A stretch of 64,000 nt of DNA from Pedobacter soli (GTDB lineage: Bacteria > Bacteroidota > Bacteroidia > Sphingobacteriales > Sphingobacteriaceae). The notes beneath the pieces are model-generated. The model saw nothing but the letters and a program-made list of their open reading frames with translations. It had not been told where the DNA came from and made no database searches. Location of the stretch: contig NZ_FMZH01000002.1 of the NCBI RefSeq assembly GCF_900101435.1, forward strand, positions 310,001 to 374,000. Direction: 5' to 3'. The position numbers and the translations under genes are program-made. Positions 18,861 to 28,661 of this stretch are shown here, piece by piece. Within the stretch, counting starts at the first letter, position 1, and each line of letters begins with the position of its first letter.

Positions 18861-21197
18861 ATGAAAAAGCGCATATTTAACATTGCTTTGAATTTTCCGG
18901 ATGTACACGGTGTAGATTCGGCCATCTCTTTTGGCCCCTTTATACAATACCTGCGCCGGAAAATTAAAGAAGAGCAAACCGTAAAATCTGCCCTTTACCG
19001 CAATGCCTTAAAAGAATTTGAAAAGCAGGGAATCGATAATCAGGTTATTCCCCTGGAAGACATTTACCAGCACGAGTTACTGTTGGAGCACATGTACGCC
19101 TGTCTTTCGTCGACACTTTTAACCGAAGATTATCAGGCTTGGGGCCTTTGTGCACCTATGCAGCCCATCACTTTCTACGGAACCGGGCTGATGTATGAGC
19201 TGCTCGAACAGAAAGAAAAAGATAACAACAGTTTTGCCGGATCGAGAAGCCCCGAACAGCAGCAACAGGATCGACTGCATTTTATCTATTCTTTTATCCT
19301 GAATGAACTGTATGCTTTCCATGCTCCGTTAAAGGAAAAATATCATGCCGGAATCAATTCAGATACGGCTTTGCCAGGTTATTTTCATATTGGCGTAAAC
19401 ACAGATTTTATCGGGGTAAAAGCTAAGCAACCTTTGCCCGAGCTTAGTTATCGCGAACTGCAACAATATTTAAGCGATGAAGCCGGACTTGAAAAACTGC
19501 AGCAGATATTGCCTTTGTCGCTTTTCGAACTCAGGGGGATTTCGGTACTCACCATTACCGATGTTACAGCAAGGCAGGCCGTCGAAAATATTAAAGCCGT
19601 AAGGTTGAGTCGGGCTCCAGGTAATGAAGGGGTGGCTTATGCAGAAGTCATTCAATCGCTTAAAGTCCTGGTTCAAAATGCCAATATCCAGTTCGATCTT
19701 TTCCCTTTTGTAAGGGTTAACAATAAAATGGTTTATGGTTATGTAAAAGGAGGTAGTGGATTGCTTTTCTCGGTTTGGGGCGAAGAAACCTTAAGCCCCG
19801 AAGCTTTTCAGCAAATTGCAGAAGGCTACGCAGCAAACCCTAATTCCTTTTATTCGCCCGATATCTGGGCCGAAAGCAGGGAAATGTTTCCCTGGTTAGA
19901 GCGCTTTAGAGAACTTAATGTGAAATCGATGGCGCTTTTGCCAGTATTTCATAATCAGGTTTTGGTTGGGGTATTGGGCATGCATACCTGGGTCGGCGAA
20001 ACTTTCGATGAAAAGAAAATCACTTTATTGGAGCAGGTATTGGCACCCATTGCCCAGTTACTTCAGGTGTATATAGATGAATTTAATCTCGAGATCGAAA
20101 ACATCATTAAAGAAAAATATACGTCTATTCAACCTGCTGTACAATGGAAATTTAATGAGGCAGCCTGGCATTACCTGCACGATAGGAAAAAGAATTTGCC
20201 TCTGCGTACCGAAGATATCAGCTTTACAGCAGTTTATCCATTTTATGGAGCAATAGATATCAGAAATTCTACGACCGAAAGAAATGCCGCGAGTAAGGCT
20301 GATCTGAATCTACATCTAAGCCTGCTTCGCGATACACTCGAACAGCTCAGTAAAACTTATACCGATGCCTTACTGGTTGAAATTATTTTTAACTGCAATA
20401 AATGGAATACCATTTTGCATGGTAACGAGTTGAATACCACCGAAGAAAACAGCCTCAATATTTTCCTCAATGAAGAAACCAGCGATTATTTAAAACTCAT
20501 TTCGCAATCACATCCCAATACCCAAAAGATTATCGGTCAGTATCTCGAAAGTATTTCAATTCAGGGTGGTGAGGTGTACAAGAACCGGCAGGCTTTAGAA
20601 ACCTCCATGCAACTGATTAATACCGATATTAACAATTATTTCGAAGCTGAACGCGAAAAATTGCAGGAATCTTTCCCCTGTTATTTCGAAAAATTCAGAA
20701 CCGATGGGGTGGAGTACGACATCTACATTGGGCAATCTATCGCTCCAGACCGGATTTTTAATCACTTTCATCTGAAAAACCTGCGTTTGTGGCAACTTTC
20801 ATCAATGGCGGCAATTGCTAAAATGGTGCGGCAGCGCCAGCCTGATCTGCCTGTTAAACTGGCCACTACTCAGTTGATTTTTATTCACAATCATCCAATC
20901 GACATCAGTTTCCGAATTGATGAAAGAAAGTTTGATGTTGAAGGAGCTTACAACATCAGGTACCAGATGATTAAAAAACGGATCGATAAAGTGCTCATCC
21001 GTAATTCAGAGGAGCGGCTAACCCAGCCTGATAAACTGGCACTGATTTATTTCAATAAGCGGGATATAGACGACTACCTTCCCTTTGTAAAATACTTACA
21101 GGAAACCGGAGTATTGGGTGCAGAAACCGAAGATCTTGATTTGGAAGATCTGCAGGGATTAAGCGGATTAAAAGCACTCCGTTTAAGCATCGTGTAA
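18861..21197 (+). CDS. GAF domain-containing protein
   Basis: A 778-residue cytosolic protein. A GAF-like sensory domain can be read at about residues 255-405 (SLKVLVQNANIQFDLFPF, MALLPVFHNQVLVGVLGMH). It is followed by a helical linker and a segment FYGAIDIRNSTTERN near 470 that is conserved in Bacteroidota proteins of this type. No kinase, cyclase or DNA-binding domain is recognisable, so the output is unknown. The N-terminal 250 residues are not assignable. It is preceded by 53 bases and followed by 94. Confidence 0.7.
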   Translation: MKKRIFNIALNFPDVHGVDSAISFGPFIQYLRRKIKEEQTVKSALYRNALKEFEKQGIDNQVIPLEDIYQHELLLEHMYACLSSTLLTEDYQAWGLCAPMQPITFYGTGLMYELLEQKEKDNNSFAGSRSPEQQQQDRLHFIYSFILNELYAFHAPLKEKYHAGINSDTALPGYFHIGVNTDFIGVKAKQPLPELSYRELQQYLSDEAGLEKLQQILPLSLFELRGISVLTITDVTARQAVENIKAVRLSRAPGNEGVAYAEVIQSLKVLVQNANIQFDLFPFVRVNNKMVYGYVKGGSGLLFSVWGEETLSPEAFQQIAEGYAANPNSFYSPDIWAESREMFPWLERFRELNVKSMALLPVFHNQVLVGVLGMHTWVGETFDEKKITLLEQVLAPIAQLLQVYIDEFNLEIENIIKEKYTSIQPAVQWKFNEAAWHYLHDRKKNLPLRTEDISFTAVYPFYGAIDIRNSTTERNAASKADLNLHLSLLRDTLEQLSKTYTDALLVEIIFNCNKWNTILHGNELNTTEENSLNIFLNEETSDYLKLISQSHPNTQKIIGQYLESISIQGGEVYKNRQALETSMQLINTDINNYFEAEREKLQESFPCYFEKFRTDGVEYDIYIGQSIAPDRIFNHFHLKNLRLWQLSSMAAIAKMVRQRQPDLPVKLATTQLIFIHNHPIDISFRIDERKFDVEGAYNIRYQMIKKRIDKVLIRNSEERLTQPDKLALIYFNKRDIDDYLPFVKYLQETGVLGAETEDLDLEDLQGLSGLKALRLSIV

Positions 21198-21291
21198 CGG
21201 TGATAGCAGTGCATCTTCAAGAAGTTACATTGCTTCTTTGTGGCCAATTCTTTCTGTTTATTTATATTGCGTCAGCTAACCCAAACCATTT

Positions 21292-23001
21292 ATGCGCAAA
21301 CTATTTCCGCTGTTTTTACTTTTAATTTTTACGGTAAAAGTACAGGCCCAAAACAACGAAGCCAGCCTTGTAAGCCCACTCATTAATCAATATCAGGCTG
21401 ATGAGACCATGCTTAATCGCAAATACAGCCTCAAGCGGTCGGAAGAATACTTTAAGCGCATGGAACGCTTTTATGCTACGTGGCAAAAACAATTAAAGGC
21501 ACTGCCATTTAATAAACTTACTGTAAACGAAAGGGTAGATTACCTCTTACTTAAGCGCGATATCCTTTCCGATGCTGCAGTTTTACAACAAAACTATGCA
21601 GATTTTAAAACCAGTATTTTTACTTTGCCTTTTGCCAATACCTTGCTCGATTTTGAAGCAAAGCGAAGGATTGGTCAGCAGCAGGATGGTAAAACAGCCC
21701 AACAGCAATTCGAACAATTGCAGGCATCAATACGCAAAACCGCAAAGGCGGTAGAAAACAATGAACTTGCTGTTAACCCTGTACAGGCTTTCTGGGCGCA
21801 GCAAACCATCAATCAATACCTTACTGTATTTACCGAAGCCTATAAATTTTACGATGGCTACGATCCACAATTCACCAAAGCTACCAAATCGGTTTATCCG
21901 GAAGTGGTTGATGCGCTGAAAGATTATGCTGCGGTATTGGGTAAAATAGCCAAACCCGCTAACGTTCAGGATGATGGAAGTGGTATTATTGGTAATCCGA
22001 TAGGCAGGAATGCCTTGTTAAGCAATTTAAAGGATGAAATGATTGCCTATACACCCGAACAGATCGAAGCCATTGCCATGCGTGAGTTTGCCTGGTGCGA
22101 TGCCGAAATGCTCAAAGCCTCGCAACAAATGGGTTTTGGTAATGATTGGAAAAAAGCGCTCGAAAAGGTAAAAACCGATTATCCCGAATTGGGTAAACAG
22201 CCCGAACTGGTTTATGAACTGGCTAACGAAGCCATAAATTTTGTAGAAAAAAACAAGCTGATTGCTATTCCGGCAATGGCCAAAGAAGGCTGGCGTATGC
22301 GCATGTTAAGCCCGCAGGAACAATTGTTTGCTCCGTTTTTCTTAGGTGGCGAATCGGTATTAATTGCTTACCCAACAGAAGATATGAGCGAAGAGGCCAA
22401 AATGATGACCTTGCGCGGTAATAACAGACACTTTTCAAGGGCAGTGGTTTTTCATGAACTTATTCCCGGACATAACCTGCAATATTTTATGCAAAGTCGC
22501 TATAAGCCTTATCGAAAAGTGTTTAGTACACCTTTCTGGACTGAAGGCTGGTCGCTTTACTGGGAAATGCTGCTTTGGGACCAGAATTTCCCTAAATCTC
22601 CTGAAGATAAAATCGGAATGCTTTTTTGGCGCATGCACCGTTGTGCACGCATTATTTTTTCAATGAATTATCATTTAGGAAAATGGACACCTAAGCAATG
22701 TATCGATTTTCTGGTAGATCGTGTAGGTTTTGAACGGGCCAACGCAGAGGCAGAGGTGCGTCGTTCTTTTACCGGAGGTTACGGGCCGCTTTATCAAATT
22801 GGCTATATGTTGGGCGGGCTGCAGTTCAGGGCCTTGCATAAGGAGCTTGTACAAAGTGGTAAAATGACCAACATCCAGTTTCACGATCGCATATTGCGCG
22901 AAAATAACATGCCGGTTGAAATGGTTAGAGCGCTGTTAACCAACCAGCAATTACCCGAAAATTTTAGTACGCGATGGAAATTTGCCGGTAATATTAAATA
23001 G
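21292..23001 (+). CDS. DUF885 family secreted protein (putative metallopeptidase)
   Basis: A 569-residue exported protein with a signal peptide (about 1-19, ending KVQA). It belongs to DUF885, whose hallmark is a zinc-peptidase-like motif, here HELIPGH beginning at residue 388, with TEGWSLYWEML carrying a plausible third Glu ligand downstream. Members resemble carboxypeptidase-type M32/M3 folds, but activity has been shown for few of them. Peptidase function is therefore inferred. No operon partner is evident. Confidence 0.82.
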   Translation: MRKLFPLFLLLIFTVKVQAQNNEASLVSPLINQYQADETMLNRKYSLKRSEEYFKRMERFYATWQKQLKALPFNKLTVNERVDYLLLKRDILSDAAVLQQNYADFKTSIFTLPFANTLLDFEAKRRIGQQQDGKTAQQQFEQLQASIRKTAKAVENNELAVNPVQAFWAQQTINQYLTVFTEAYKFYDGYDPQFTKATKSVYPEVVDALKDYAAVLGKIAKPANVQDDGSGIIGNPIGRNALLSNLKDEMIAYTPEQIEAIAMREFAWCDAEMLKASQQMGFGNDWKKALEKVKTDYPELGKQPELVYELANEAINFVEKNKLIAIPAMAKEGWRMRMLSPQEQLFAPFFLGGESVLIAYPTEDMSEEAKMMTLRGNNRHFSRAVVFHELIPGHNLQYFMQSRYKPYRKVFSTPFWTEGWSLYWEMLLWDQNFPKSPEDKIGMLFWRMHRCARIIFSMNYHLGKWTPKQCIDFLVDRVGFERANAEAEVRRSFTGGYGPLYQIGYMLGGLQFRALHKELVQSGKMTNIQFHDRILRENNMPVEMVRALLTNQQLPENFSTRWKFAGNIK

Positions 23002-23139
23002 ATAAGGTGAAGCAGTAATTGGATACCATTTAAACCTGAAGTTGTGGAAAAGTTGATAAGTATTTTTACGCGTCTGTAGTTTTTGGTATGGCTATTGCAA
23101 AGGGTAAGCAACGCTTATTCAACGTTATATAGAAAAACT

Positions 23140-24459
23140 ATGAAATTACAACTATTCAAAACGCTTCCGGTTGCATTAGCTGGATTGCTTATCGGATCGG
23201 CAGCCTCTGCACAGGAGAAGCCGGCAAGCTCAACTACTTTCAGAACATGGTCCGTTGGTGTAAATGCTGGTGTATTAACGCCGCTTTCTCCCCTGGGCGG
23301 TAAAAACGACTTTAGTAACAACAAATCTGGCTTCGGCTATGGTTTGTACATTAAAAAACAATTTACCCCTTATTTCTCTCTTCGCTTAGATGGAGTTCGC
23401 GGTAAATTAAAAGGCGATAATACCGAACCTTACGAAAGTGGTGTGGTAAACAATTCGCCTGTAAGAGCATTCGATACCCAGCTGGCTTATTCAGGAAGTT
23501 TAAATGCGGTAGTAAACATGTTTAACATCGATATGTTTAAAAAAGAGAATGTTTTGCAACTTTATGCTTCGGCTGGTGCCGGTATTGCGGGTTATAAACC
23601 TACCATTACCACTGCAGCAGGTACTTCTTTGTATGCTGGCGATAAAAACATTCAGGAGTTAATTATTCCGGTTGGTTTAGGTGCCAAATTTAAACTTTCT
23701 GATGCCGTTAACTTCGATTTAGGCTGGACAATCAATTTTGTTGATGGTGATAATTTAGATGGCTATTACAGAGGATCAAATGATAAATACAACTATGCTT
23801 ACGCGGGTTTAGAGTTTGCCTTAGGTAGCGGTAAACAATTGGCTTTCCACAATCCGGTTGCTTTAACTTACGATGAAGCCGTAAAAGCAAAACAAACTGC
23901 CGATGGTTTGAGAAGCGATTTAGATGCCCAGAAAGCTGAAAATGCAAAATTACGTTCAGAAATGACCGATTTGCTTAAAGATTCTGATGGTGATGGTGTT
24001 GCCGATAAATTGGATAAATGTCCGGATACCCCTGCAGGTACTGTAGTAGATGGTTCTGGTTGTCCGTTAAAAACTCCAGAAAAAGTAGTAGAAAAAGTAA
24101 TCGTAACTGAAGAAGACCGCAAGGTAGTTAACGAAGCGATTAAAAATCTTGAATTTGATTTAGGTAAAGCTACTATCCGTTCTAAATCTTATGCATCATT
24201 AAACAGAGTAGCTGCTTTATTAATTCAGAAAAACTTTAGCTTAAAATTAGCTGGTCACACTGATAACACTGGTTCAAAAGAATTGAACTTACGTTTATCG
24301 AAAGAAAGAGCTGAATCTGTTAAAGCTTATTTGGTATCACAAGGTGCAAATGCATCACGTATCGAAGCTACAGGTTATGGCATGGGTCAGCCAATTGCAA
24401 GTAATAAAACAGCAGCCGGCCGTCAGCAAAACCGCCGTGTAGAGTTTACCCTTTACTAG
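23140..24459 (+). CDS. OmpA family outer-membrane protein with TSP3 repeats
   Basis: A 439-residue outer-membrane protein that anchors the envelope to peptidoglycan. The signal peptide ends SAASAQ, a beta-barrel domain covers about 25-240, and a short coiled segment is followed by a calcium-binding thrombospondin type-3 repeat (DSDGDGVADKLDKCPDTP). The C-terminal OmpA domain contains GHTDNTGSKELNLRLSKERA, the peptidoglycan-binding helix. I start at MKLQLF (23140) because the 19 codons upstream in the open frame lack signal-peptide character. Confidence 0.94.
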   Translation: MKLQLFKTLPVALAGLLIGSAASAQEKPASSTTFRTWSVGVNAGVLTPLSPLGGKNDFSNNKSGFGYGLYIKKQFTPYFSLRLDGVRGKLKGDNTEPYESGVVNNSPVRAFDTQLAYSGSLNAVVNMFNIDMFKKENVLQLYASAGAGIAGYKPTITTAAGTSLYAGDKNIQELIIPVGLGAKFKLSDAVNFDLGWTINFVDGDNLDGYYRGSNDKYNYAYAGLEFALGSGKQLAFHNPVALTYDEAVKAKQTADGLRSDLDAQKAENAKLRSEMTDLLKDSDGDGVADKLDKCPDTPAGTVVDGSGCPLKTPEKVVEKVIVTEEDRKVVNEAIKNLEFDLGKATIRSKSYASLNRVAALLIQKNFSLKLAGHTDNTGSKELNLRLSKERAESVKAYLVSQGANASRIEATGYGMGQPIASNKTAAGRQQNRRVEFTLY

Positions 24460-24481
24460 TCTGTTTTAAAAAATAAAAAAG

Positions 24482-24511
24482 AAAAGTCCCGGCTTGCGCC
24501 GGGACTTTTTT
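24482..24511. terminator. Bidirectional terminator after the OmpA gene
   Basis: GTCCCGGC (24486-24493), loop TTGC, GCCGGGAC (24498-24505), with A4 to the left and T6 to the right. It serves the OmpA gene and the convergent gene at 24524-25486. Confidence 0.9.
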
Positions 24512-24523
24512 GGTTTAAAGCTT

Positions 24524-25486
24524 TTATTTAATCGATATGATCGTTTTCTTAATCTCGCTTAAATCGTTCATCTCAAAGTTTGGTAAATTGGGATAAAAGC
24601 GCTGGTAAATAATCTGATTATCCTTACTATCATAAACGCTGATGATTTTATCGTTAGACCGCTGTGTATAGATTACATATTTAACAGGTGTAGCCTGATT
24701 TAAAATTAAGCTATCGAGCTGTTTGTTCGGCACAAATTTTAGTTTGTAATTATAAGGTGCTGCAACAATGCCCGATTGTGGTAGCAGTGCCAGTTTCGAC
24801 GAAAATTCTGTTTTAATATATTCAGGGATGTATAAAGTTTCTTTTGCCAGTTCGGGCAAGCGTATTTTATTGTAAAACTGATAATCCATTCCGCGGTTTT
24901 CTGCAGCGCTTAATCCGCCATTAATTTGCTTCAGGTAACCGCTTAAAAAGCCTGGCGACCAATTGTTGAAATGCGATTTGTTGTAAAGATTAGACAGGAG
25001 GTAGTTTTTAATGCTCTTTTTCGATCCATACTGCTGATCTTGTATTTCAACCAGGAAGTTGGTAGACCTGTCGGCAAAAAGCGTAATGGTTGCCAACACA
25101 CTTTCTTCCTTTGCCCTTGGCTTTTTACCTGGTGTAATCAGTTTCAATACATATACAATGTTGGCTATGTTCGTACTATCTGTTTTTTCAGCATAACCGT
25201 CAAAATAGAAAAAAGAATAATTGGCCACCGTATCGTAGCGAGATAGTTCTTCGGGTTTAATGATTTTATAGGGTGTTACCGTCCAGACTTTTTTAATCGC
25301 CTGGTCAAATTTTTCCAGTTCTGCATAATCTGCATATTGCAGGGTAAACAAGGTGGTTGTCTTTTTAAAAATATCGAGTTTCTGACTGTTGGCAGCCGAA
25401 TTACCAAAGTAAGATACCTGGCTTTTACCAATCAGCGCCCATAAAAGAAATGAGCTGAATAGGGCGAGATGCTTTGCTTTTAGCAT
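24524..25486 (-). CDS. Hypothetical exported protein, 320 aa
   Basis: I do not recognise a named family. An N-terminal signal peptide (MLKAKHLALFSSFLLWALIGKSQ) indicates export. The body is soluble, Lys/Tyr-rich and without membrane segments or cysteine motifs. Similar single-copy exported proteins with a YADYAELEKFDQAIKKVW-like beginning occur in Pedobacter-like genomes, from memory rather than a search. It is divergent from marR, sharing a 120-base promoter region. Confidence 0.6.
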   Translation of the reverse strand: MLKAKHLALFSSFLLWALIGKSQVSYFGNSAANSQKLDIFKKTTTLFTLQYADYAELEKFDQAIKKVWTVTPYKIIKPEELSRYDTVANYSFFYFDGYAEKTDSTNIANIVYVLKLITPGKKPRAKEESVLATITLFADRSTNFLVEIQDQQYGSKKSIKNYLLSNLYNKSHFNNWSPGFLSGYLKQINGGLSAAENRGMDYQFYNKIRLPELAKETLYIPEYIKTEFSSKLALLPQSGIVAAPYNYKLKFVPNKQLDSLILNQATPVKYVIYTQRSNDKIISVYDSKDNQIIYQRFYPNLPNFEMNDLSEIKKTIISIK

Positions 25487-25553
25487 ATTAAGTCGTTTTC
25501 ATTTGTGTGTTTCCATAATAAGAAAATTTTGACAATTATTTTGTTTTTTTCTA

Positions 25554-25598
25554 TTGCATTAACAAAATACATTCGTTAGCTTTGTTATGCAAGCATAA
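25554..25598 (+). promoter_or_regulatory. marR-fad promoter with palindromic operator
   Basis: TTG (25554-25556), 20 bases, then TAGCTTTG (25577-25584) fits the Bacteroidota -33/-7 promoter pattern. The palindrome TTATGCAAGCATAA (25585-25598) directly follows and covers the expected transcription start, the classic site for a MarR dimer. It lies 11 bases before the marR ATG, so negative autoregulation is likely. Confidence 0.65.
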
Positions 25599-25609
25599 TA
25601 AATTAAGGA

Positions 25610-26044
25610 ATGAAACAACAACAAACAATAGACTACCATGTTAAGTTTGCCTGGCAAAACATGTTTAATAAATATAATCAAATGGCATCAGGTTTTGGTA
25701 TTACCCAGGCTATTGGTTATATGTTAATTAACATTAATGATGAAGAAGGTACTGCTGTTTCTAACCTGGCTGGCCTGCTTGGCGTAAAAGCCACCAGCCT
25801 CTCGCGTATGTTAAACAACATGGAAGAGGCTAATCTCATTTATCGCGAAACATCTGTTGGCGATAAACGTTCTGTAAAAGTTTTCCTGACTGATTTTGGT
25901 AAAGAAAAAAAGCAGCTGGCCAAAGGTGTTGTGCGTAAGTTTAACGAATATCTGGATGAGCACTTTACCAAAAAGGAGAAAGAAACATTCATTAATCTGT
26001 TGATCAAACTAAATGAAATCACAGTAGCCTATGCTGTTGATTAA
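25610..26044 (+). CDS. MarR family transcriptional regulator
   Basis: A 144-residue winged-helix regulator. The helix-turn-helix lies around residues 47-75 (VSNLAGLLGVKATSLSRMLNNMEEANLIYRE), with the wing at SVGDKRSVKVFLTDFGKE, the signature DxRxxxVxLT-like segment of the family, and flanking dimerisation helices at both ends. It is first in a transcription unit with fadN-like, thiolase and acyl-CoA dehydrogenase genes and has a palindrome at its promoter, so it probably represses beta-oxidation genes and is released by a fatty acyl-CoA. The ligand is inference. Confidence 0.9.
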   Translation: MKQQQTIDYHVKFAWQNMFNKYNQMASGFGITQAIGYMLININDEEGTAVSNLAGLLGVKATSLSRMLNNMEEANLIYRETSVGDKRSVKVFLTDFGKEKKQLAKGVVRKFNEYLDEHFTKKEKETFINLLIKLNEITVAYAVD

Positions 26045-26118
26045 TCACATATAATCTGAGGCAAAATAAATTCACTTTGTACAGGTTTAATCAGACCTAA
26101 AGAAAAATATATAAAGTA

Positions 26119-28524
26119 ATGAAACGAAGCATTAATAAAGTTGCTGTTTTAGGTTCGGGTATTATGGGATCGCGTATTGCATGCCATTTCGCCAATATTG
26201 GTGTAGAGGTTTTGCTGTTAGATATTGCCCCTAAAGAACTGAGTGCCGAAGAACAGGCAAAAGGATTAGCGCTGGATAACCCAGCTGTAAAAAACCGGAT
26301 TGTAAATGCCGCTTTGCAAACAGCCGTTAAAACAAATCCATCGCCGGTTTACACCAAAAAAGCATTAAACAAAATTAAAACCGGAAATTTCGACGATGAT
26401 ATGTCGAAAATTGCCGGTTACGATTGGGTAATTGAGGTTGTGGTCGAAAATCTCGATATCAAGAAAAAAGTCTTTGAACAGGTAGAGCAATTTCGTAAAC
26501 CGGGTACTTTAATTACTTCGAACACTTCGGGTATTCCTATTCATTTAATGGCCGAAGGCAGGAGCGATGATTTTAAAGCCAATTTCTGCGGAACACACTT
26601 TTTTAATCCGCCGCGTTACCTCAAATTGCTTGAAATTATCCCTACATCACATACCAAACCCGAAATCGTTGATTTCTTAATGCATTATGGCGATAAGTTT
26701 CTGGGCAAAACCACAGTATTGTGTAAAGATACCCCTGCTTTTATTGCTAACAGGGTGGGGGTATATTCCATTATGGCCTTGTTACACCTGGTAGAAAAAT
26801 TGGATTTAACCGTAGAAGAAGTAGATAAATTCACCGGACCAGCTTTGGGCAGACCAAAATCGGCTACTTTCCGTACTTCGGATGTGGTAGGTTTAGATAC
26901 CATGATTAAAGTAGCCAAAGGCCTTTACGATAACTGCCCTGACGATAAAGCACACGATTTGTTTAAACTTCCGGCTTATGTGCAAAAAATGGAAGAAAAC
27001 AAATGGCTGGGCGATAAAACACAACAGGGTTTCTATAAAAAGACAAAAACGGCAGATGGTAAAACTGAAATTCTGGCGCTTGATTTAAAAACGCTGGAAT
27101 ATAAACCACAGCAAAAAGTAAAATCGGCCACTTTAGAAATGACCAAGCCGGTTGAAAACCTGCGCGAGCGCATGAAAATTTTTGCTAAAGGCAAAGATAA
27201 AGCCGGCGAATTGTTCCGCCATTCTTCTTTTGGTTTGTTTGAATATGTTTCTGACCGGATTCCGGAAATTTCTGACGAATTGTATCGTATTGATGATGCC
27301 ATGCGTGCAGGTTTCGGCTGGGAGCTTGGTCCATTTGAGCTTTGGGATGCCGTAGGTGTTAAAGAAGGGCTTGAAGGCATGGAGCAATATGGAAATAAAG
27401 CTGCAGCCTGGGTACATGAAATGCTTGCTGCCGGAAATACAAGTTTCTATAAGGTAGAAAATGGCGTTAAAAAATATTATGATATCCCTTCTAAAACCTA
27501 CAAAGCTTTACCGGGCACAAATGAATTTATCATTTTAGACAACCTTCGCGAAAATAAAACCATTTGGAAAAACTCTGGTGTTTCCATTATCGATTTGGGC
27601 GATGGTATCTTGAATGTAGAATTCCACACCAAAATGAATACCATTGGTGGCGATGTAATTTCGGGTATTAATAAAGCCATTGATATGGCCGAAAAAGATT
27701 ACCGTGGCCTGGTTATCGGTAATGATGGTGCTAACTTCTCGGCTGGTGCCAACGTTGGGATGATTTTTATGATGGCCGTAGAGCAGGAATGGGATGAGTT
27801 GAATATGGCCATCCGCATGTTTCAGAATACATCGATGCGCATCCGTTATTCTTCAATTCCGGTGGTGGTTGCGCCACATAACCTTACATTGGGTGGTGGT
27901 TGCGAGTTTAGCTTACATGCCGATCATGTTCAGCTTTCTGCCGAAACTTACATGGGACTGGTTGAATTTGGTGTGGGTGTAATTCCTGGCGGTGGTGGTA
28001 CCAAAGAGTTTGCTTTGCGTGCTTCCGATGAATACAAAGACGATCAGATTGTGCAAAATGCCTTGAAAGACCGTTTCTTAACCATTGGTATGGCTAAAGT
28101 TTCTACTTCTGGCTACGAAGCTTATGAGCTGGGTTATCTGCAAAAAGATAAGTTCTCAATCTCGATGAACCGCAACCGTTTACTGGCCGATGCAAAAGCA
28201 AAAGCAATTGAGCTAGCTGATGCTGGTTATACCAAGCCTGTTCAACGTAATGATATCAAGGTTTTAGGTAAACAAGGTTTAGGTATTGTGTATGCCGGTG
28301 CGAACAGTATGTACGCTGGTCATTATATTTCCGAACACGATAAGAAAATCTCTGAGAAACTGGGTTATGTAATGTGCGGAGGGGATTTATCTTCACCTAC
28401 GGAAGTAACTGAGCAATATTTACTCGATCTGGAAAGAGAAGCATTTTTATCACTGGCTGGCGAAAGAAAATCACTCGAGCGGATTCAGAGCATTATTACG
28501 AAGGGGAAACCGTTAAGGAATTAG
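26119..28524 (+). CDS. fadN: 3-hydroxyacyl-CoA dehydrogenase / enoyl-CoA hydratase (FadN-like)
   Basis: A bifunctional beta-oxidation enzyme that hydrates trans-2-enoyl-CoA and oxidises 3-hydroxyacyl-CoA. It is 801 residues, with the NAD-binding dehydrogenase at the N terminus (VAVLGSGIMGSRIACHFAN; HFFNPPRYLKLLEI) and a crotonase domain in the C-terminal half (about 500-700, SAGANVGM and GGGCEFSLHADH). This order is the reverse of E. coli FadB and matches Bacillus FadN, as does the following gene order. It lies 74 bases after marR. Confidence 0.9.
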   Translation: MKRSINKVAVLGSGIMGSRIACHFANIGVEVLLLDIAPKELSAEEQAKGLALDNPAVKNRIVNAALQTAVKTNPSPVYTKKALNKIKTGNFDDDMSKIAGYDWVIEVVVENLDIKKKVFEQVEQFRKPGTLITSNTSGIPIHLMAEGRSDDFKANFCGTHFFNPPRYLKLLEIIPTSHTKPEIVDFLMHYGDKFLGKTTVLCKDTPAFIANRVGVYSIMALLHLVEKLDLTVEEVDKFTGPALGRPKSATFRTSDVVGLDTMIKVAKGLYDNCPDDKAHDLFKLPAYVQKMEENKWLGDKTQQGFYKKTKTADGKTEILALDLKTLEYKPQQKVKSATLEMTKPVENLRERMKIFAKGKDKAGELFRHSSFGLFEYVSDRIPEISDELYRIDDAMRAGFGWELGPFELWDAVGVKEGLEGMEQYGNKAAAWVHEMLAAGNTSFYKVENGVKKYYDIPSKTYKALPGTNEFIILDNLRENKTIWKNSGVSIIDLGDGILNVEFHTKMNTIGGDVISGINKAIDMAEKDYRGLVIGNDGANFSAGANVGMIFMMAVEQEWDELNMAIRMFQNTSMRIRYSSIPVVVAPHNLTLGGGCEFSLHADHVQLSAETYMGLVEFGVGVIPGGGGTKEFALRASDEYKDDQIVQNALKDRFLTIGMAKVSTSGYEAYELGYLQKDKFSISMNRNRLLADAKAKAIELADAGYTKPVQRNDIKVLGKQGLGIVYAGANSMYAGHYISEHDKKISEKLGYVMCGGDLSSPTEVTEQYLLDLEREAFLSLAGERKSLERIQSIITKGKPLRN

Positions 28525-28530
28525 CGTAAT

Positions 28531-28605
28531 CGTCATTGCGAGGTACGAAGCAATCTTTTATGAGGTTTTTTTATTGAGAGGTGCTGAAACAAGTTCAGCA
28601 TGACG
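28531..28605. repeat. Interspersed repeat fragments between fadN and fadA
   Basis: CGTCATTGCGAGG followed by ACGAAGCAATCT (28531-28556), then GCTGAAACAAGTTCAGC, a small hairpin, and ATGACG (to 28605). The first motif recurs in altered form at 32322-32374. Such elements are common in Bacteroidota intergenic regions; it may form structured RNA inside the fad transcript. Confidence 0.55.
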
Positions 28606-28661
28606 CTGCGAAAAAATAAAAATATAATATTGGCCTTTTGGCCATAAGAAATACTAAAAAA

